In this document: positions 29,717 through 41,911 of the stretch, one piece after another | Layout: each line of letters opens with the position of its first letter | Numbering within the stretch: the first letter of the stretch is position 1 | Source: Banduia mediterranea | Lineage (GTDB): Bacteria > Pseudomonadota > Gammaproteobacteria > Nevskiales > Nevskiaceae | Length of the DNA: 64,000 bases | Direction of reading: 5' to 3' | Assembly: GCF_031846245.1 (NCBI RefSeq) | Contig: NZ_JAVRIC010000024.1 | Location: forward strand, 1-64,000 | Notes under the pieces: generated by a model | Told to the model about the DNA's origin: nothing | Database searches by the model: none | The model's input: only the letters and a program-made list of their open reading frames with translations | Made by a program: the position numbers and the translations under genes

Positions 29717-31936
29717 GTGGACTCTAGCGCGTGGCTGAAAGACCGCGTCATTCTGTGGCCCGGACGGTCCTATCCGCTTGGTGCAAGCTGGGACGGCGAG
29801 GGCATCAATTTCGCACTGTTCTCGGCACACGCCGAAGCCGTGGACCTGTGCCTGTTCAGCCCTGACGGTCGCCGTGAGATCGCCCGCATCCGTCTTCAGG
29901 AATACACCGACCAGATCTGGCACGGCTATCTTCCGGATGCGCGACCCGGGCTGCTTTACGGCTATCGGGTGCACGGTCCCTACGATCCCGCCAACGGGCA
30001 TCGCTTCAACGCCAACAAGCTGCTGATCGATCCCTACGCCAAATCGCTGTTCCGCGATCTGCACTGGAATGACGCACACTTCGGCTATCGAGTCGGAAGC
30101 CGGCGCCAGGATATGTCCTTCGATCGCCGCGACAATGCGCGCCACATGCCCAAGTGCCGCGTCGTCGAGTCAGCCTTTACCTGGGGGGATGAGCGCGCGC
30201 CGCGCACATCCTGGGAGGAAACCGTGATCGCTGAAGTCCACGTCAAGGGATTCACGGCTTTGCACCCCGGCGTGGAGACCGCGCGCCGCGGAAAATTTGC
30301 CGGCCTGGTGTCGCCGCCCGTTCTCGACTACCTGGTCAAGCTGGGCGTCACGGCCGTGGAGTTGCTGCCGGTCCATGTGTTTCTCAATGACCGTCATCTG
30401 CGCGAACGCGGTCTCACCAACTACTGGGGCTACAACACGCTCGGCTTCTTCGCGCCGGACCCTCGCTATCTCGCCACCGGCGATCTCGCCGAGTTCAAGA
30501 CCATGGTCAAGCGTTTGCATGGTGCCGGTATCGAGGTGATTCTGGACGTGGTCTACAACCACACCGGAGAGGGCAATCACCTTGGACCGACCTTGTCGCT
30601 GCGCGGAATCGACAATGCCAGTTACTATCGGCTGGCCGAGGACCGTCGTTACTACATGGACTACACCGGCACCGGCAACACACTGAACCTGGATCACCCG
30701 CGAGTCCTGCAGATGGTCATGGACTCGCTGCGCTACTGGGTTATCGACATGCACGTCGACGGATTCCGCTTCGACCTGTGCTCCACGCTGGCGCGCGAAC
30801 ACGGCCATTTCGATCCCGGCGCCGCTTTTCTGGACGCGGTGCGCCAGGACCCGGTGCTCAATCGCGTCAAACTCATCGCCGAGCCTTGGGACGTCGGCGA
30901 CTACGGCTTTCAGCTCGGCCATTTTCCGCCGGGCTGGGCCGAATGGAATTCCGCGTTCCGCGACACTTCGCGTCGCTTCTGGAAAGGCGACGAGGGCGTG
31001 ATGGCGGAAATGGGCAGCCGCGTCACCGGCTCCGCCGACATCTTCGAACGTGCCGGACGCCGGCCCTGGGCCTCGATCAATTTCGTCACCGCGCACGACG
31101 GCTTCACCCTGCAGGACATGCTGTCCTACAACGACAAGCACAACGAGGACAACGGCGAAGGTGGCGCCGATGGGCACGACGACAATCATTCCTGGAATTG
31201 CGGGGCAGAGGGCGAGACCGAGGACCGCGCGATTCTGGAATTGCGCGATCGCCTCAAGCGCAGCCACATGGCGACCTTGCTGCTGTCGCTGGGTGTGCCG
31301 ATGCTGCTCGCCGGTGACGAAATGGGGCGCAGCCAGCGCGGCAACAACAATGCCTACTGTCAAGACAATGAGCTGTCCTGGACACACTGGACCGGACTGC
31401 GCCCGGAAGACGAGCACCTGCGCGAACTCGTCTGCGAGCTGATCCGACTGCGCCGCAAGCATCGCGTGTTTTCGCGCCCGCGATATTTCCTCGGCCAGGT
31501 GATGGCCGACGACGGACTCAAGGACATCACTTGGCTCGCGCCCGATGGACGCGAGCAGACCGATGCCGACTGGGACAATGCCTACGCCCGCGCTTTCGGC
31601 TATGTACTCGGTGGCGCGGCCGGTGATTACTACACGCCCGGCGGCCAGCGCGACATCGACGACAGCTTCCTGGTGATCATGAGCGCTCATCACGAAGCAC
31701 TGGATTTCCGGATTCCGGAGCTGCCGTCCGCGATGAACTGGGAATTGCTGATCGACACCGCCTTGCCGAATGGCATCGCCGAGCCCGGCCAATTTTACGA
31801 AAGCGGGCAGGCGTTCGCTCTGCAGGCACGGTCACTGGCCCTGTTCGTCCATCGCGCGCAACCGCGTCCGATGGCGAGCATCGAACTCGACGTGGCCGAC
31901 CGTGCGCCGCAGCCTGACTCGGGAGTCGATGCATGA
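29717..31936 (+). CDS. glgX: Glycogen debranching enzyme GlgX
   Basis: GlgX hydrolyses alpha-1,6 branch points of phosphorylase-limited glycogen and releases maltodextrins. The 739-residue protein has an N-terminal CBM48 domain (about 15-110) and a GH13 barrel. The barrel shows DVVYNHTGEGN, VDGFRFDLCSTLA (nucleophile Asp), IAEPWDVG (acid/base Glu) and FVTAHDGFTLQDMLSYN. The start is GTG at 29717, preceded by AAAGGGGTGAGG. Its stop overlaps treZ by 4 nt (ATGA). The products are substrates for TreY, encoded downstream. Confidence 0.95.
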   Translation: MDSSAWLKDRVILWPGRSYPLGASWDGEGINFALFSAHAEAVDLCLFSPDGRREIARIRLQEYTDQIWHGYLPDARPGLLYGYRVHGPYDPANGHRFNANKLLIDPYAKSLFRDLHWNDAHFGYRVGSRRQDMSFDRRDNARHMPKCRVVESAFTWGDERAPRTSWEETVIAEVHVKGFTALHPGVETARRGKFAGLVSPPVLDYLVKLGVTAVELLPVHVFLNDRHLRERGLTNYWGYNTLGFFAPDPRYLATGDLAEFKTMVKRLHGAGIEVILDVVYNHTGEGNHLGPTLSLRGIDNASYYRLAEDRRYYMDYTGTGNTLNLDHPRVLQMVMDSLRYWVIDMHVDGFRFDLCSTLAREHGHFDPGAAFLDAVRQDPVLNRVKLIAEPWDVGDYGFQLGHFPPGWAEWNSAFRDTSRRFWKGDEGVMAEMGSRVTGSADIFERAGRRPWASINFVTAHDGFTLQDMLSYNDKHNEDNGEGGADGHDDNHSWNCGAEGETEDRAILELRDRLKRSHMATLLLSLGVPMLLAGDEMGRSQRGNNNAYCQDNELSWTHWTGLRPEDEHLRELVCELIRLRRKHRVFSRPRYFLGQVMADDGLKDITWLAPDGREQTDADWDNAYARAFGYVLGGAAGDYYTPGGQRDIDDSFLVIMSAHHEALDFRIPELPSAMNWELLIDTALPNGIAEPGQFYESGQAFALQARSLALFVHRAQPRPMASIELDVADRAPQPDSGVDA

Positions 31937-33747
31937 AACGTCACCTAAGCCTGCATCGAGGCGCCGAAATCACCGATCGGGGCGTGCACTTTCGTCTGTG
32001 GGCGCCCGGTGCGCAGCAGGTTGAGCTGGTGCTCAAGGACGGCGCCGTGATCGCGATGAAGCCAGCCGCCGACGGTTACTACGAGTGCCTGAGCACCGCG
32101 GCCGCAGCCGGCAGTCGCTACCGCTACCGTATCGCTGGGCAGGAGTACCCGGATCCGGCCTCCCGCTATCAGCCGGACGAGGCGCAGGGGTTCAGCGAGG
32201 TCGTCGATCCGCAGCAGCACGACTGGCAGGATTCGGACTGGCGTACACCCGATTGGCACAGTGCGGTGCTCTACGAGCTGCACATCGGCAGCTTTTCGGA
32301 ATCCGGCGACTGCGACGGCGTGATCGCGCATCTGGATCACCTGATCGACCTTGGCGTCAACGCGATCGAACTGATGCCGGTGGCCGAATGCCCCGGTCGC
32401 TGGAACTGGGGCTATGACGGCGTGCAGCCTTTCGCCGTCACCAAGCGCTACGGCGGACCCGCCGCGCTCAAACGCCTGGTCGACGCCTGTCATGCGCGCG
32501 GGGTCGCGGTGGTGCTGGACGTGGTCTACAACCACTTCGGGCCGGAAGGCAATTTCCTGCATGCCTACGCGCCGCAGTTCTTCACCGAACGCCACCAGAC
32601 GCCCTGGGGCGCCGCGATCAATTTCGACGATGAGGGCAGCCGTGAAGTGCGCGACTTCTTTATCGAAAACGCGCTGTACTGGCTGCAGGAATATCACTTC
32701 GACGGTCTGCGCTTCGACGCCGTGCACGCGATCCGCGACGATTCGAATCCGGACTTCGTGCTGGAATTGGGCCGCCAGGTTCGACAAGGTCTGCAAGGGC
32801 GGCCAGCCTGGCTGATTCTCGAGAACGATGAAAACCGCGCCTCGGTGCTCGGCGAAGGCTACGGTGGGCCGGGGCCATTCACGGCGCAATGGAACGATGA
32901 CTATCACCACGTACTGCGCGTGCTGACTACCAACGCCGAGGGCGGCTATTATCGGGACTATCTCCAGCTTCGCGCGCAGCGGCTGGGGCGCGTGCTCGCC
33001 GAAGGCTTCGACTACCAGGGCGAAACCTCCGGGCATCGCAAGGGCGCGTTGCGCGGTGAAGCGTCCGCCTCGCTGCCGCCGACCGCCTTTGTCTCCTTCA
33101 TTCAGAATCATGACCAGGTCGGCAATCACGCCTATGGCTGGCGCCTGCCGAAGTTCGCGCCGCCGCCCGCCATTCGGGCCGCGGCCGCCACCTTGTTGTT
33201 GTCGCCCCAGGTGCCGATGCTGTGGATGGGTGAAGAGTGGGCCAGCGAACAACCATTCCCGTTTTTCTGCGACTTTGATGGCGATCTCGGCGAGGCCGTG
33301 CGTCAGGGGCGCCTGACGGAGTTCAGTTCATTTCCTGAATTCCAGGACGAAGCTGCGCGTCGCGGAATTCCGGACCCGCTGGCGGCCGAAACCTTCGCCA
33401 GTGCCGTGCTTGACTGGTCAGCACCGAGCCGGGCCGCCGGTGCCGGCTGGCTGGACTATTACCGTACGCTGATCGCTCTGCGCCGTGAGCATCTGGTGCC
33501 GCTGCTGGCCGGCGCGCATCACGGCGGCGAGGCGAGCAGTCGCGTGCCTGGATTCGCAGACGTGTGCTGGATGCTGGCGGAAGGCTACCGCTGGCGGCTG
33601 CAAGTCAACCTGGCGCCGCAGCCCGCGACGCTGGATCCAGGCGAAAGCAGCACGACCGGCGACCGCGTGATCTTCGAAACCGAAACGCCGGCGGACGACG
33701 CGGCCTGGCCGGCCTGGTTCGTCCGCGCGAGTCTGCTGCAGCCGTGA
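31933..33747 (+). CDS. treZ: Malto-oligosyltrehalose trehalohydrolase
   Basis: TreZ releases trehalose from maltooligosyl trehalose made by TreY. The 604-residue GH13 protein has an N-terminal immunoglobulin-like domain (HFRLWAPGAQQVELVL) and catalytic motifs DVVYNHFGPEGN, DGLRFDAVHAI (Asp), LILENDEN (Glu) and FIQNHDQVGNHAYG, the last being characteristic of TreZ. It overlaps glgX by 4 nt upstream and treY by 4 nt downstream, so all three are translationally coupled. Confidence 0.95.
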   Translation: MKRHLSLHRGAEITDRGVHFRLWAPGAQQVELVLKDGAVIAMKPAADGYYECLSTAAAAGSRYRYRIAGQEYPDPASRYQPDEAQGFSEVVDPQQHDWQDSDWRTPDWHSAVLYELHIGSFSESGDCDGVIAHLDHLIDLGVNAIELMPVAECPGRWNWGYDGVQPFAVTKRYGGPAALKRLVDACHARGVAVVLDVVYNHFGPEGNFLHAYAPQFFTERHQTPWGAAINFDDEGSREVRDFFIENALYWLQEYHFDGLRFDAVHAIRDDSNPDFVLELGRQVRQGLQGRPAWLILENDENRASVLGEGYGGPGPFTAQWNDDYHHVLRVLTTNAEGGYYRDYLQLRAQRLGRVLAEGFDYQGETSGHRKGALRGEASASLPPTAFVSFIQNHDQVGNHAYGWRLPKFAPPPAIRAAAATLLLSPQVPMLWMGEEWASEQPFPFFCDFDGDLGEAVRQGRLTEFSSFPEFQDEAARRGIPDPLAAETFASAVLDWSAPSRAAGAGWLDYYRTLIALRREHLVPLLAGAHHGGEASSRVPGFADVCWMLAEGYRWRLQVNLAPQPATLDPGESSTTGDRVIFETETPADDAAWPAWFVRASLLQP

Positions 33748-36554
33748 GCGCGAACCCGAGGACGCCTCCGCGCGCGAGCTATCGCGTGCAATTGCACAAG
33801 GACTTCGATTTCGCGCAGGCCGCGGCGCTTGCGGACTATCTGCAGGCACTGGGCGTCTCGCACATCTATACCTCACCGATCATGACCGCGCGCGCCGGCT
33901 CCACGCACGGTTACGACATCATCGACCACACCCGGATCAATCCCGAACTCGGCGGCGAGGAGGGTTTCGAGGCGCTGCACCAGGCCTTGAAGGCGCGCGA
34001 CCTGGGCCTGATCGTCGACATCGTGCCCAACCACATGGGCATCGGCTCCGACAACGCCTGGTGGATGGACGTGCTCGAATGGGGTCAGCACTCGCCGTAC
34101 GCCGGATTCTTCGATATCGACTGGCATTCCAGCCGCCGCAACCTCGAAGGCAAGGTATTGCTGCCGGTGCTTGGCGACCAGTTCGGCGCGGTACTGGAAC
34201 GCGGGGAGATCGAACTGCGTCTGGATGCGGAGCAGGGCAGTTTCAGCGCCTGGTACTACGAGCATCGGTTCCCGATCTCACCGCTGGACTACCCGGTTAT
34301 TTTGCTGCGCGACGACGCGCCCGGGCCGCGCGCGATCAGCCCCGGACTGGAAGCGTTGATACGTGCGTTCTGTCTGCTACGCGACGATGCCGCAGCGGCG
34401 CGTTCAAGCGCCGACGAACTGACGCAGCAGTTCGCAACCACGATGCGCGAGCTGCCCGCGATCGCCGAGGAAGTGCAGGCCGCGTTGGGCGCATTTCGAG
34501 GCCAGATCGGAATGCCGGATAGCTGGCGGCCGCTGGGGCGGCTGCTCGACGCCCAAGCCTACCGACTGGCGTATTGGCGGGTTTCTTCGGACGAGATCAA
34601 CTACCGCCGCTTCTTCGACATCAACACCCTGGGTGGTCTGCGCGTGGAACGCATCGACCTGTTCAACGAAACGCATCGCCGCTTGCTGCGCCTGGTCGAG
34701 GACGGACGCATCGATGGCCTGCGCGTGGACCACATCGATGGCCTGCACGATCCGCTGCAATACTCCCGGCGCCTGCAGGGCGCGGCCGGCCGGCCGGGGG
34801 AACCGTGCTACATCGTCGTCGAGAAGATTCTCGCGCCACATGAGCAACTGCCCTCCGAATGGCCGGTGGCTGGCACCACCGGCTATGACAGTCTCAACCT
34901 GATCGGTGCCGCACTGACCGATCCCGAGGGTGAACGTCCGCTGGGCACGTTCTATCGACGCTTCAGCGGCGTTCAAGAATCCTTTGAGGACATACTCTGG
35001 CACAGCAAGCGCGAAATTCTCCGAAACAGCCTGGCCAGCGAGGTCTCCGTACTGGCGAGCGCGGTCTACCGGCTCAGTTCCAGCCGTTGGCGTTCGCGTG
35101 ACTTCACGCTCAATGCGATACGCGAGGCGCTGGAGAATTTGATCGCGGCATTTCCGGTGTACCGCAGCTACGTCGACCGCGAGCAGCCGGCCGGCGCAAG
35201 CGACCGGCGCCATATCGATTGGGCGCTGGGCGTCGCCAAACGTCGTGCCGGTCCGGTCGAAACCTCGGTCTACGATTTCATCGCCGGTGTACTGACAGGC
35301 GATCTTGCCGGCCAGGGCTCGCCGTATCCGCGTGACGAAGTATTGTCCCTGGCGATGCGTTTCCAGCAACTGTCCGGTCCGGCGATGGCCAAGGGGCTGG
35401 AGGACACCGCGTTCTATCGCTACCTGCGTTTACTCAGTCACAACGAGGTCGGCGGTGATCCGCAGCGATTCTCGCTCGGGGTACAGGGTTTCCACCACGC
35501 CAATCAGCAGCGCCTGGAGCACTTCCCCCAGGCCATGCTGTCCGCGAGTACGCATGACACCAAGCGCGGCGAAGATGCACGAGCACGCATTGCCTGCCTG
35601 GCCGAAATACCGGCGCAGTGGGCGAAGCAGGTACTGCATTGGGCGCGCATGAATCGACGTCTGCGCGTCCGGATCGGCGACGCCGACGCACCCGAACGAA
35701 ATCACGAGTACTGCTTCTACCAAAGCCTGCTCGGCTGTTGGCCGCCCGACCTGGATCTCGACCACGAATCGGCACTGGCAGACCTCGCCGGACGCGTCGA
35801 GGCGGCGATGGTCAAGGCGGTGCGCGAAGGCAAGCAACGTTCAAGCTGGGTACATCAGGACGCCGAATACGAAAGCGCACTAGCGCAATTCGTGCGGGCG
35901 GCGCTCGACCCTCAGCGCAGCCGCATGTTCCTCGACGACTTTGCGGGATTCGCGCTGCGCCTCGCCGAGTCCGGCATGCGTGTATCGCTGTCACAGACGC
36001 TGTTACGGCTGACGATGCCGGGCGTGCCGGATATTTACCGCGGCGCGGAGCTTTGGGATCTGTCGATGGTCGACCCCGACAATCGTCGTCCTGTGGACTA
36101 TGTGCAGTACCGCAAGCGACTGGCCGAGATACAGGAACTGGTTCCCGGCGACAGCGGCAGCGTCGAGGCCGCAAGCCAGCTGATGCGAGCCTGGTCCGAT
36201 GGCGGCGTCAAGCTTCATCTGATCCGCACCGCCTTGGGGTTGCGTCGGCGGCAGCCGGCACTGTTCGCGCAAGGTGACTATCTTCCGATCGAAGCGCAAG
36301 GCCATTTTGCCGATCAGGTACTGGCGTTTGGCCGCCGCCGCCCGGATCAGGCGGCGATCACGGTGGCACCGCGTTTCTGGAATCGCCTGATCGACGCGAA
36401 CGGACACGTCGACTGGCAGGACACCGTGCTACCGCTGCCCCCGGGACGGTGGCGCAATCTGCTCGATGGCGCAAGCCTCGACAGCGCTGATGGCCCGGCG
36501 CCGCTGCAAGCCCTGACGCGGCATTTCCCGGTGGCCCTGTTGGTGACGGACTGA
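33744..36554 (+). CDS. treY: Malto-oligosyltrehalose synthase
   Basis: TreY isomerises the terminal alpha-1,4 bond of maltodextrins to alpha-1,1. The 936-residue protein has the family start [13 protein letters not shown], then [30 protein letters not shown] and [14 protein letters not shown] with the catalytic Asp. [28 protein letters not shown] lies near the C terminus. The GTG at 33744 overlaps the treZ stop. No otsA/otsB or treS is present, so the TreYZ route appears to be the trehalose pathway encoded here. Confidence 0.95.
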   Translation: MSANPRTPPRASYRVQLHKDFDFAQAAALADYLQALGVSHIYTSPIMTARAGSTHGYDIIDHTRINPELGGEEGFEALHQALKARDLGLIVDIVPNHMGIGSDNAWWMDVLEWGQHSPYAGFFDIDWHSSRRNLEGKVLLPVLGDQFGAVLERGEIELRLDAEQGSFSAWYYEHRFPISPLDYPVILLRDDAPGPRAISPGLEALIRAFCLLRDDAAAARSSADELTQQFATTMRELPAIAEEVQAALGAFRGQIGMPDSWRPLGRLLDAQAYRLAYWRVSSDEINYRRFFDINTLGGLRVERIDLFNETHRRLLRLVEDGRIDGLRVDHIDGLHDPLQYSRRLQGAAGRPGEPCYIVVEKILAPHEQLPSEWPVAGTTGYDSLNLIGAALTDPEGERPLGTFYRRFSGVQESFEDILWHSKREILRNSLASEVSVLASAVYRLSSSRWRSRDFTLNAIREALENLIAAFPVYRSYVDREQPAGASDRRHIDWALGVAKRRAGPVETSVYDFIAGVLTGDLAGQGSPYPRDEVLSLAMRFQQLSGPAMAKGLEDTAFYRYLRLLSHNEVGGDPQRFSLGVQGFHHANQQRLEHFPQAMLSASTHDTKRGEDARARIACLAEIPAQWAKQVLHWARMNRRLRVRIGDADAPERNHEYCFYQSLLGCWPPDLDLDHESALADLAGRVEAAMVKAVREGKQRSSWVHQDAEYESALAQFVRAALDPQRSRMFLDDFAGFALRLAESGMRVSLSQTLLRLTMPGVPDIYRGAELWDLSMVDPDNRRPVDYVQYRKRLAEIQELVPGDSGSVEAASQLMRAWSDGGVKLHLIRTALGLRRRQPALFAQGDYLPIEAQGHFADQVLAFGRRRPDQAAITVAPRFWNRLIDANGHVDWQDTVLPLPPGRWRNLLDGASLDSADGPAPLQALTRHFPVALLVTD

Positions 36555-36591
36555 GGCCCGAGGAGCTTTCGGCCCGCGCCTTGCCCGTCGG

Positions 36592-36979
36592 ATGCAGGGG
36601 CTTTTGGCGCGTGCCGGGCTCGCGCTGAATGGCATTCTGGCGCTGAACCGCCACGAAGCGCTGTATTACTTCGCCGAATCCGGTAGCGGGGGCGGCGACT
36701 GGAACAGCATCTACCACGCGCCGCGCACCAACGCCTCGGACCGGCGCATGGTCATGCCGAGTCCGGACATGCTGTATTCCGCCTGTCCTTATGATCTCAA
36801 GGCGGGGCCCTTGCAGGTACTTGCAGGTACTGGCGCAGGTGCCGCTGGGTGTGTACCGGCCGCTGTCCGCTTATGACGACGAGAACGGCAACTATCATGC
36901 GGTGAACGATCTTTCGGCTGGTTCCAACGACGCCGGTCGGTACAATGCGGCCCCCTCAGGCGTGCTCCGCAGGGCTTGA
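36592..36979 (+). pseudogene. Broken DUF1254-type gene (10-bp tandem duplication)
   Basis: The frame from ATG 36592 encodes NRHEALYYFAESG, then RTNASDRRMVMPSPDMLYSA and CPYDLKAGPLQVLA, matching the N-terminal DUF1254 pattern. The reading frame then breaks at TTGCAGGTAC, which is repeated exactly at 36811-36820 and 36821-36830. Deleting one copy restores LQVLAQVPLGVYRPLSAYDD and then ENGNYHAVND. After about 36915 the sequence no longer resembles the family, and it stops at 36979 (shifted frame). The C-terminal part is therefore missing as well. The function of DUF1254 proteins is not established. Confidence 0.75.
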
Positions 36980-36999
36980 ATCCTGCACGAGCGCCCCTA
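36975..36999 (+). promoter_or_regulatory. Sigma-32-like heat-shock promoter for grpE
   Basis: CTTGAA (36975-36980), 13 nt, CCCCTA (36994-36999) fits the sigma-32 pattern CTTGAAA-N13-CCCCATNT. It lies 35 nt before the grpE ATG and overlaps the remnant of the DUF1254 pseudogene. Confidence 0.6.
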
Positions 37000-37034
37000 G
37001 GTAGTCCATTCACCCGTAGCCCAGAACCCAAAAC

Positions 37035-37670
37035 ATGAGCGATCCGTTCGACAAGAACGCCGGCGAAAAGGCCGATGGCCGCATTGAACCGAGTCTTGAG
37101 CCTCGTGCCGAGGCGCAGACGCCGCAGATGCCGGACAGTGCCCCCCCTGCAGCGGAGGATCCGGCCGCGCCGAGCGTGAGCGAGCTGGACGAGCTTCGTG
37201 CGCAGCTGGAAGCCGCGACGGCCCGGGCATCCGCAGCCGAAGATGCGCGTCTGCGCTCGGTCGCCGAACTCGACAATGTGCGCAAGCGGGCAGAACGCGA
37301 AATCGGCAATTCTCTCAAGTTCGCCACGGAGCGCCTGCTGGGCGAACTGCTGACGGTCTGCGACAGTCTGGAACTGGGGCTCAAGGCCGCGGGCAGTGCC
37401 GGTGAGGCCGCGCGCAGCCTGATCGAAGGCATGGAACTGACGCACAAGCAGCTGGTATCCGTTCTCGAGAAGCACGGCGTCAGCGCGGTGGACCCGCAGG
37501 GCCAGCCTTTCAGCCCCGAAAGCCAGGAGGCGGTTTCGATGGTTGAATCCAGCGATGTCGCGCCCAACCATGTGCTCAGCGTGATGCAGAAGGGCTACAA
37601 GTTGCACGACCGCGTGTTGCGACCGGCAATGGTCGTGGTCGCGCGGGCACCGTCTCAGCCGCAGGCCTGA
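37035..37670 (+). CDS. grpE: Nucleotide exchange factor GrpE
   Basis: GrpE releases ADP from DnaK in the chaperone cycle. The 211-residue protein has an acidic, low-complexity N terminus (1-48), a long helix (about 50-105, with RSVAELDNVRKRAEREI), and the C-terminal beta domain. That domain shows GMELTHKQLVSVLEKHGV, PNHVLSVMQKGYKLHDRVLRPAMVVVA. It starts the run grpE-dnaK-dnaJ. Confidence 0.95.
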   Translation: MSDPFDKNAGEKADGRIEPSLEPRAEAQTPQMPDSAPPAAEDPAAPSVSELDELRAQLEAATARASAAEDARLRSVAELDNVRKRAEREIGNSLKFATERLLGELLTVCDSLELGLKAAGSAGEAARSLIEGMELTHKQLVSVLEKHGVSAVDPQGQPFSPESQEAVSMVESSDVAPNHVLSVMQKGYKLHDRVLRPAMVVVARAPSQPQA

Positions 37671-37712
37671 GGAAGATCCGGGCAAAACGTGCGCCCACAT
37701 CCCCGATCCGGC

Positions 37713-37737
37713 CTTGAATCGCGACAATTTGCCCTTA
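37713..37737 (+). promoter_or_regulatory. Sigma-32-like promoter for dnaK
   Basis: CTTGAA (37713-37718), 13 nt, CCCTTA (37732-37737). Spacing and the CTTGAATC start are the same as in the element before grpE. It gives a 5' leader of about 50 nt before the dnaK ATG. The -10 half is a weaker match. Confidence 0.48.
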
Positions 37738-37796
37738 ACTAGCAAGCATCGCTGGATCAATTAACCCATTTCGGCAGAATTTCTGGAGTTTCACCC

Positions 37797-39719
<1,923 letters not shown>

Positions 39720-39742
39720 GTAATGCCGCGAGGCGCGAGGTG

Positions 39743-39812
39743 AAAGGCGTGAGGCGAGATGGCCGCACGCCTTTTGCTTTGACGTCTTATGCCTCATGCC
39801 TGACGCCTCACG
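39743..39812 (+). promoter_or_regulatory. Two mutually exclusive hairpins between dnaK and dnaJ
   Basis: Stem A pairs AAAGGCGTG (39743-39751) with CACGCCTTT (39766-39774) and runs into TTTTGCTTT, an attenuator-like terminator. Stem B pairs CGTGAGGCG (39748-39756) with CGCCTCACG (39804-39812). The two share bases 39748-39751 and cannot form together. The right arm of B ends 4 nt before the dnaJ ATG (39817), over its ribosome binding region. The sequence is also rich in GAGGCG/TGAGGC units and could be a simple repeat. Confidence 0.5.
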
Positions 39813-39816
39813 ATCA

Positions 39817-40932
39817 ATGACCAAACGCGACTACTACGAAGTCCTCATCATCTCCAAGTCGGCCGACGAGGGCGAGATCAAGAAGGCCTATCGCAAACTG
39901 GCGATGAAATACCACCCGGATCGCAATCCGGGTGATACCGAGGCCGAGGAGAAGTTCAAGGAGATCAGCGAAGCCTACGAAGTGCTGACCGATCCGGCCA
40001 GGCGTCAGGTTTACGACCGATACGGGCACGAAGGCCTGCAGCGCGGAGGCGGCGCCAGCGATTTCGGCGGCGGCTTCTCGGACATCTTCGGTGATGTGTT
40101 CTCGGACATCTTTGGCGGCGGCGGTCGCGGTGGCCAGCGTCGCGGCTCCGACCTGCGCTACATCATGGAGCTGACGCTCGAAGAGGCCGTGTTCGGGCTG
40201 GAACGTTCGATCAAGATTCCCAAGCTGGAGACCTGCGAGGTCTGCGAAGGCAGCGGCGCGGCCGCCGGCAGCAAGCCCAAGGATTGCCCGACCTGCCGCG
40301 GCATGGGTCAGGTACGGATTCAGCAAGGCTTCTTCACCCTGCAGCAGACCTGCCCGCAGTGTCGCGGCAGCGGCAGGATCGTGGCCGATCCGTGCGCGCC
40401 CTGCCGTGGTGCCGGACGTGTGCGTTCCGAGAAGACTCTCTCGGTCACCATACCGCCGGGCGTGGACACCGGTGACCGCATCCGCCTGAGCGGGGAAGGT
40501 GAGGCCGGCGCCAGCGGCGCGCCGGCCGGTGATCTCTATGTGCAGATCAACGTCAAGCCGCACGAAATCTTCGAGCGCGACGGTACCGACCTGTATTGCA
40601 GCGTACCGATCTCGGTGGTCACTGCCGCGCTGGGCGGCGAGCTGGAAGTGCCGACCCTGAGCGGCAATGCCAGCGTCAAGGTTCCCGAAGCCACGCAATC
40701 CGGCAAGACCTTCCGTCTGCGCGGCAAGGGCGTGCCCAATGTGCGCGGCGGCGGCATCGGCGATCTGATGATTTCGGTGGTGGTCGAAACGCCGGTCAAG
40801 CTGGACAAGCGGCAGCGCGAGCTACTGCGTGAATTCGGTGAATCCCTGGCCAAGTCGAACGAGCGCCACAGTCCCGAGGCCAGCTCCTGGCTGGAGAAGG
40901 CCAAGCGTTTCGTGGACGGGCTCAAGTCCTGA
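39817..40932 (+). CDS. dnaJ: Chaperone DnaJ (Hsp40)
   Basis: DnaJ delivers substrates to DnaK and stimulates its ATPase. The 371-residue protein has the J domain with HPD (YHPDRNPGD, about 34-42) and a Gly/Phe-rich region (about 75-115). Four CxxCxGxG-type zinc motifs follow (about 145-205, e.g. [32 protein letters not shown]), then the C-terminal substrate domains. ATG 39817 starts the conserved [10 protein letters not shown]. An earlier in-frame ATG at 39796 adds seven unconserved residues. Confidence 0.97.
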   Translation: MTKRDYYEVLIISKSADEGEIKKAYRKLAMKYHPDRNPGDTEAEEKFKEISEAYEVLTDPARRQVYDRYGHEGLQRGGGASDFGGGFSDIFGDVFSDIFGGGGRGGQRRGSDLRYIMELTLEEAVFGLERSIKIPKLETCEVCEGSGAAAGSKPKDCPTCRGMGQVRIQQGFFTLQQTCPQCRGSGRIVADPCAPCRGAGRVRSEKTLSVTIPPGVDTGDRIRLSGEGEAGASGAPAGDLYVQINVKPHEIFERDGTDLYCSVPISVVTAALGGELEVPTLSGNASVKVPEATQSGKTFRLRGKGVPNVRGGGIGDLMISVVVETPVKLDKRQRELLREFGESLAKSNERHSPEASSWLEKAKRFVDGLKS

Positions 40933-40988
40933 ACGATCGGTGGGGCTCGCGTTTGGGCGACGAACCGGCGACCATGCGCAGCTCGTAA

Positions 40989-41819
<831 letters not shown>

Positions 41820-41911
41820 GCCGGGTCCGGCATTCAGGCGCTGCTCATTCCGTTTTGTTTTTCTGAGCGTCTCATTCAGCGACGAACAACCGCCGGGAAC
41901 CGCCGCCACCG

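Noticed and set aside
33564-33743. Upstream in-frame extension of treY inside treZ
   Set aside because: It is the shifted reading of the treZ end; the family N terminus and the 4-nt overlap put the start at GTG 33744.
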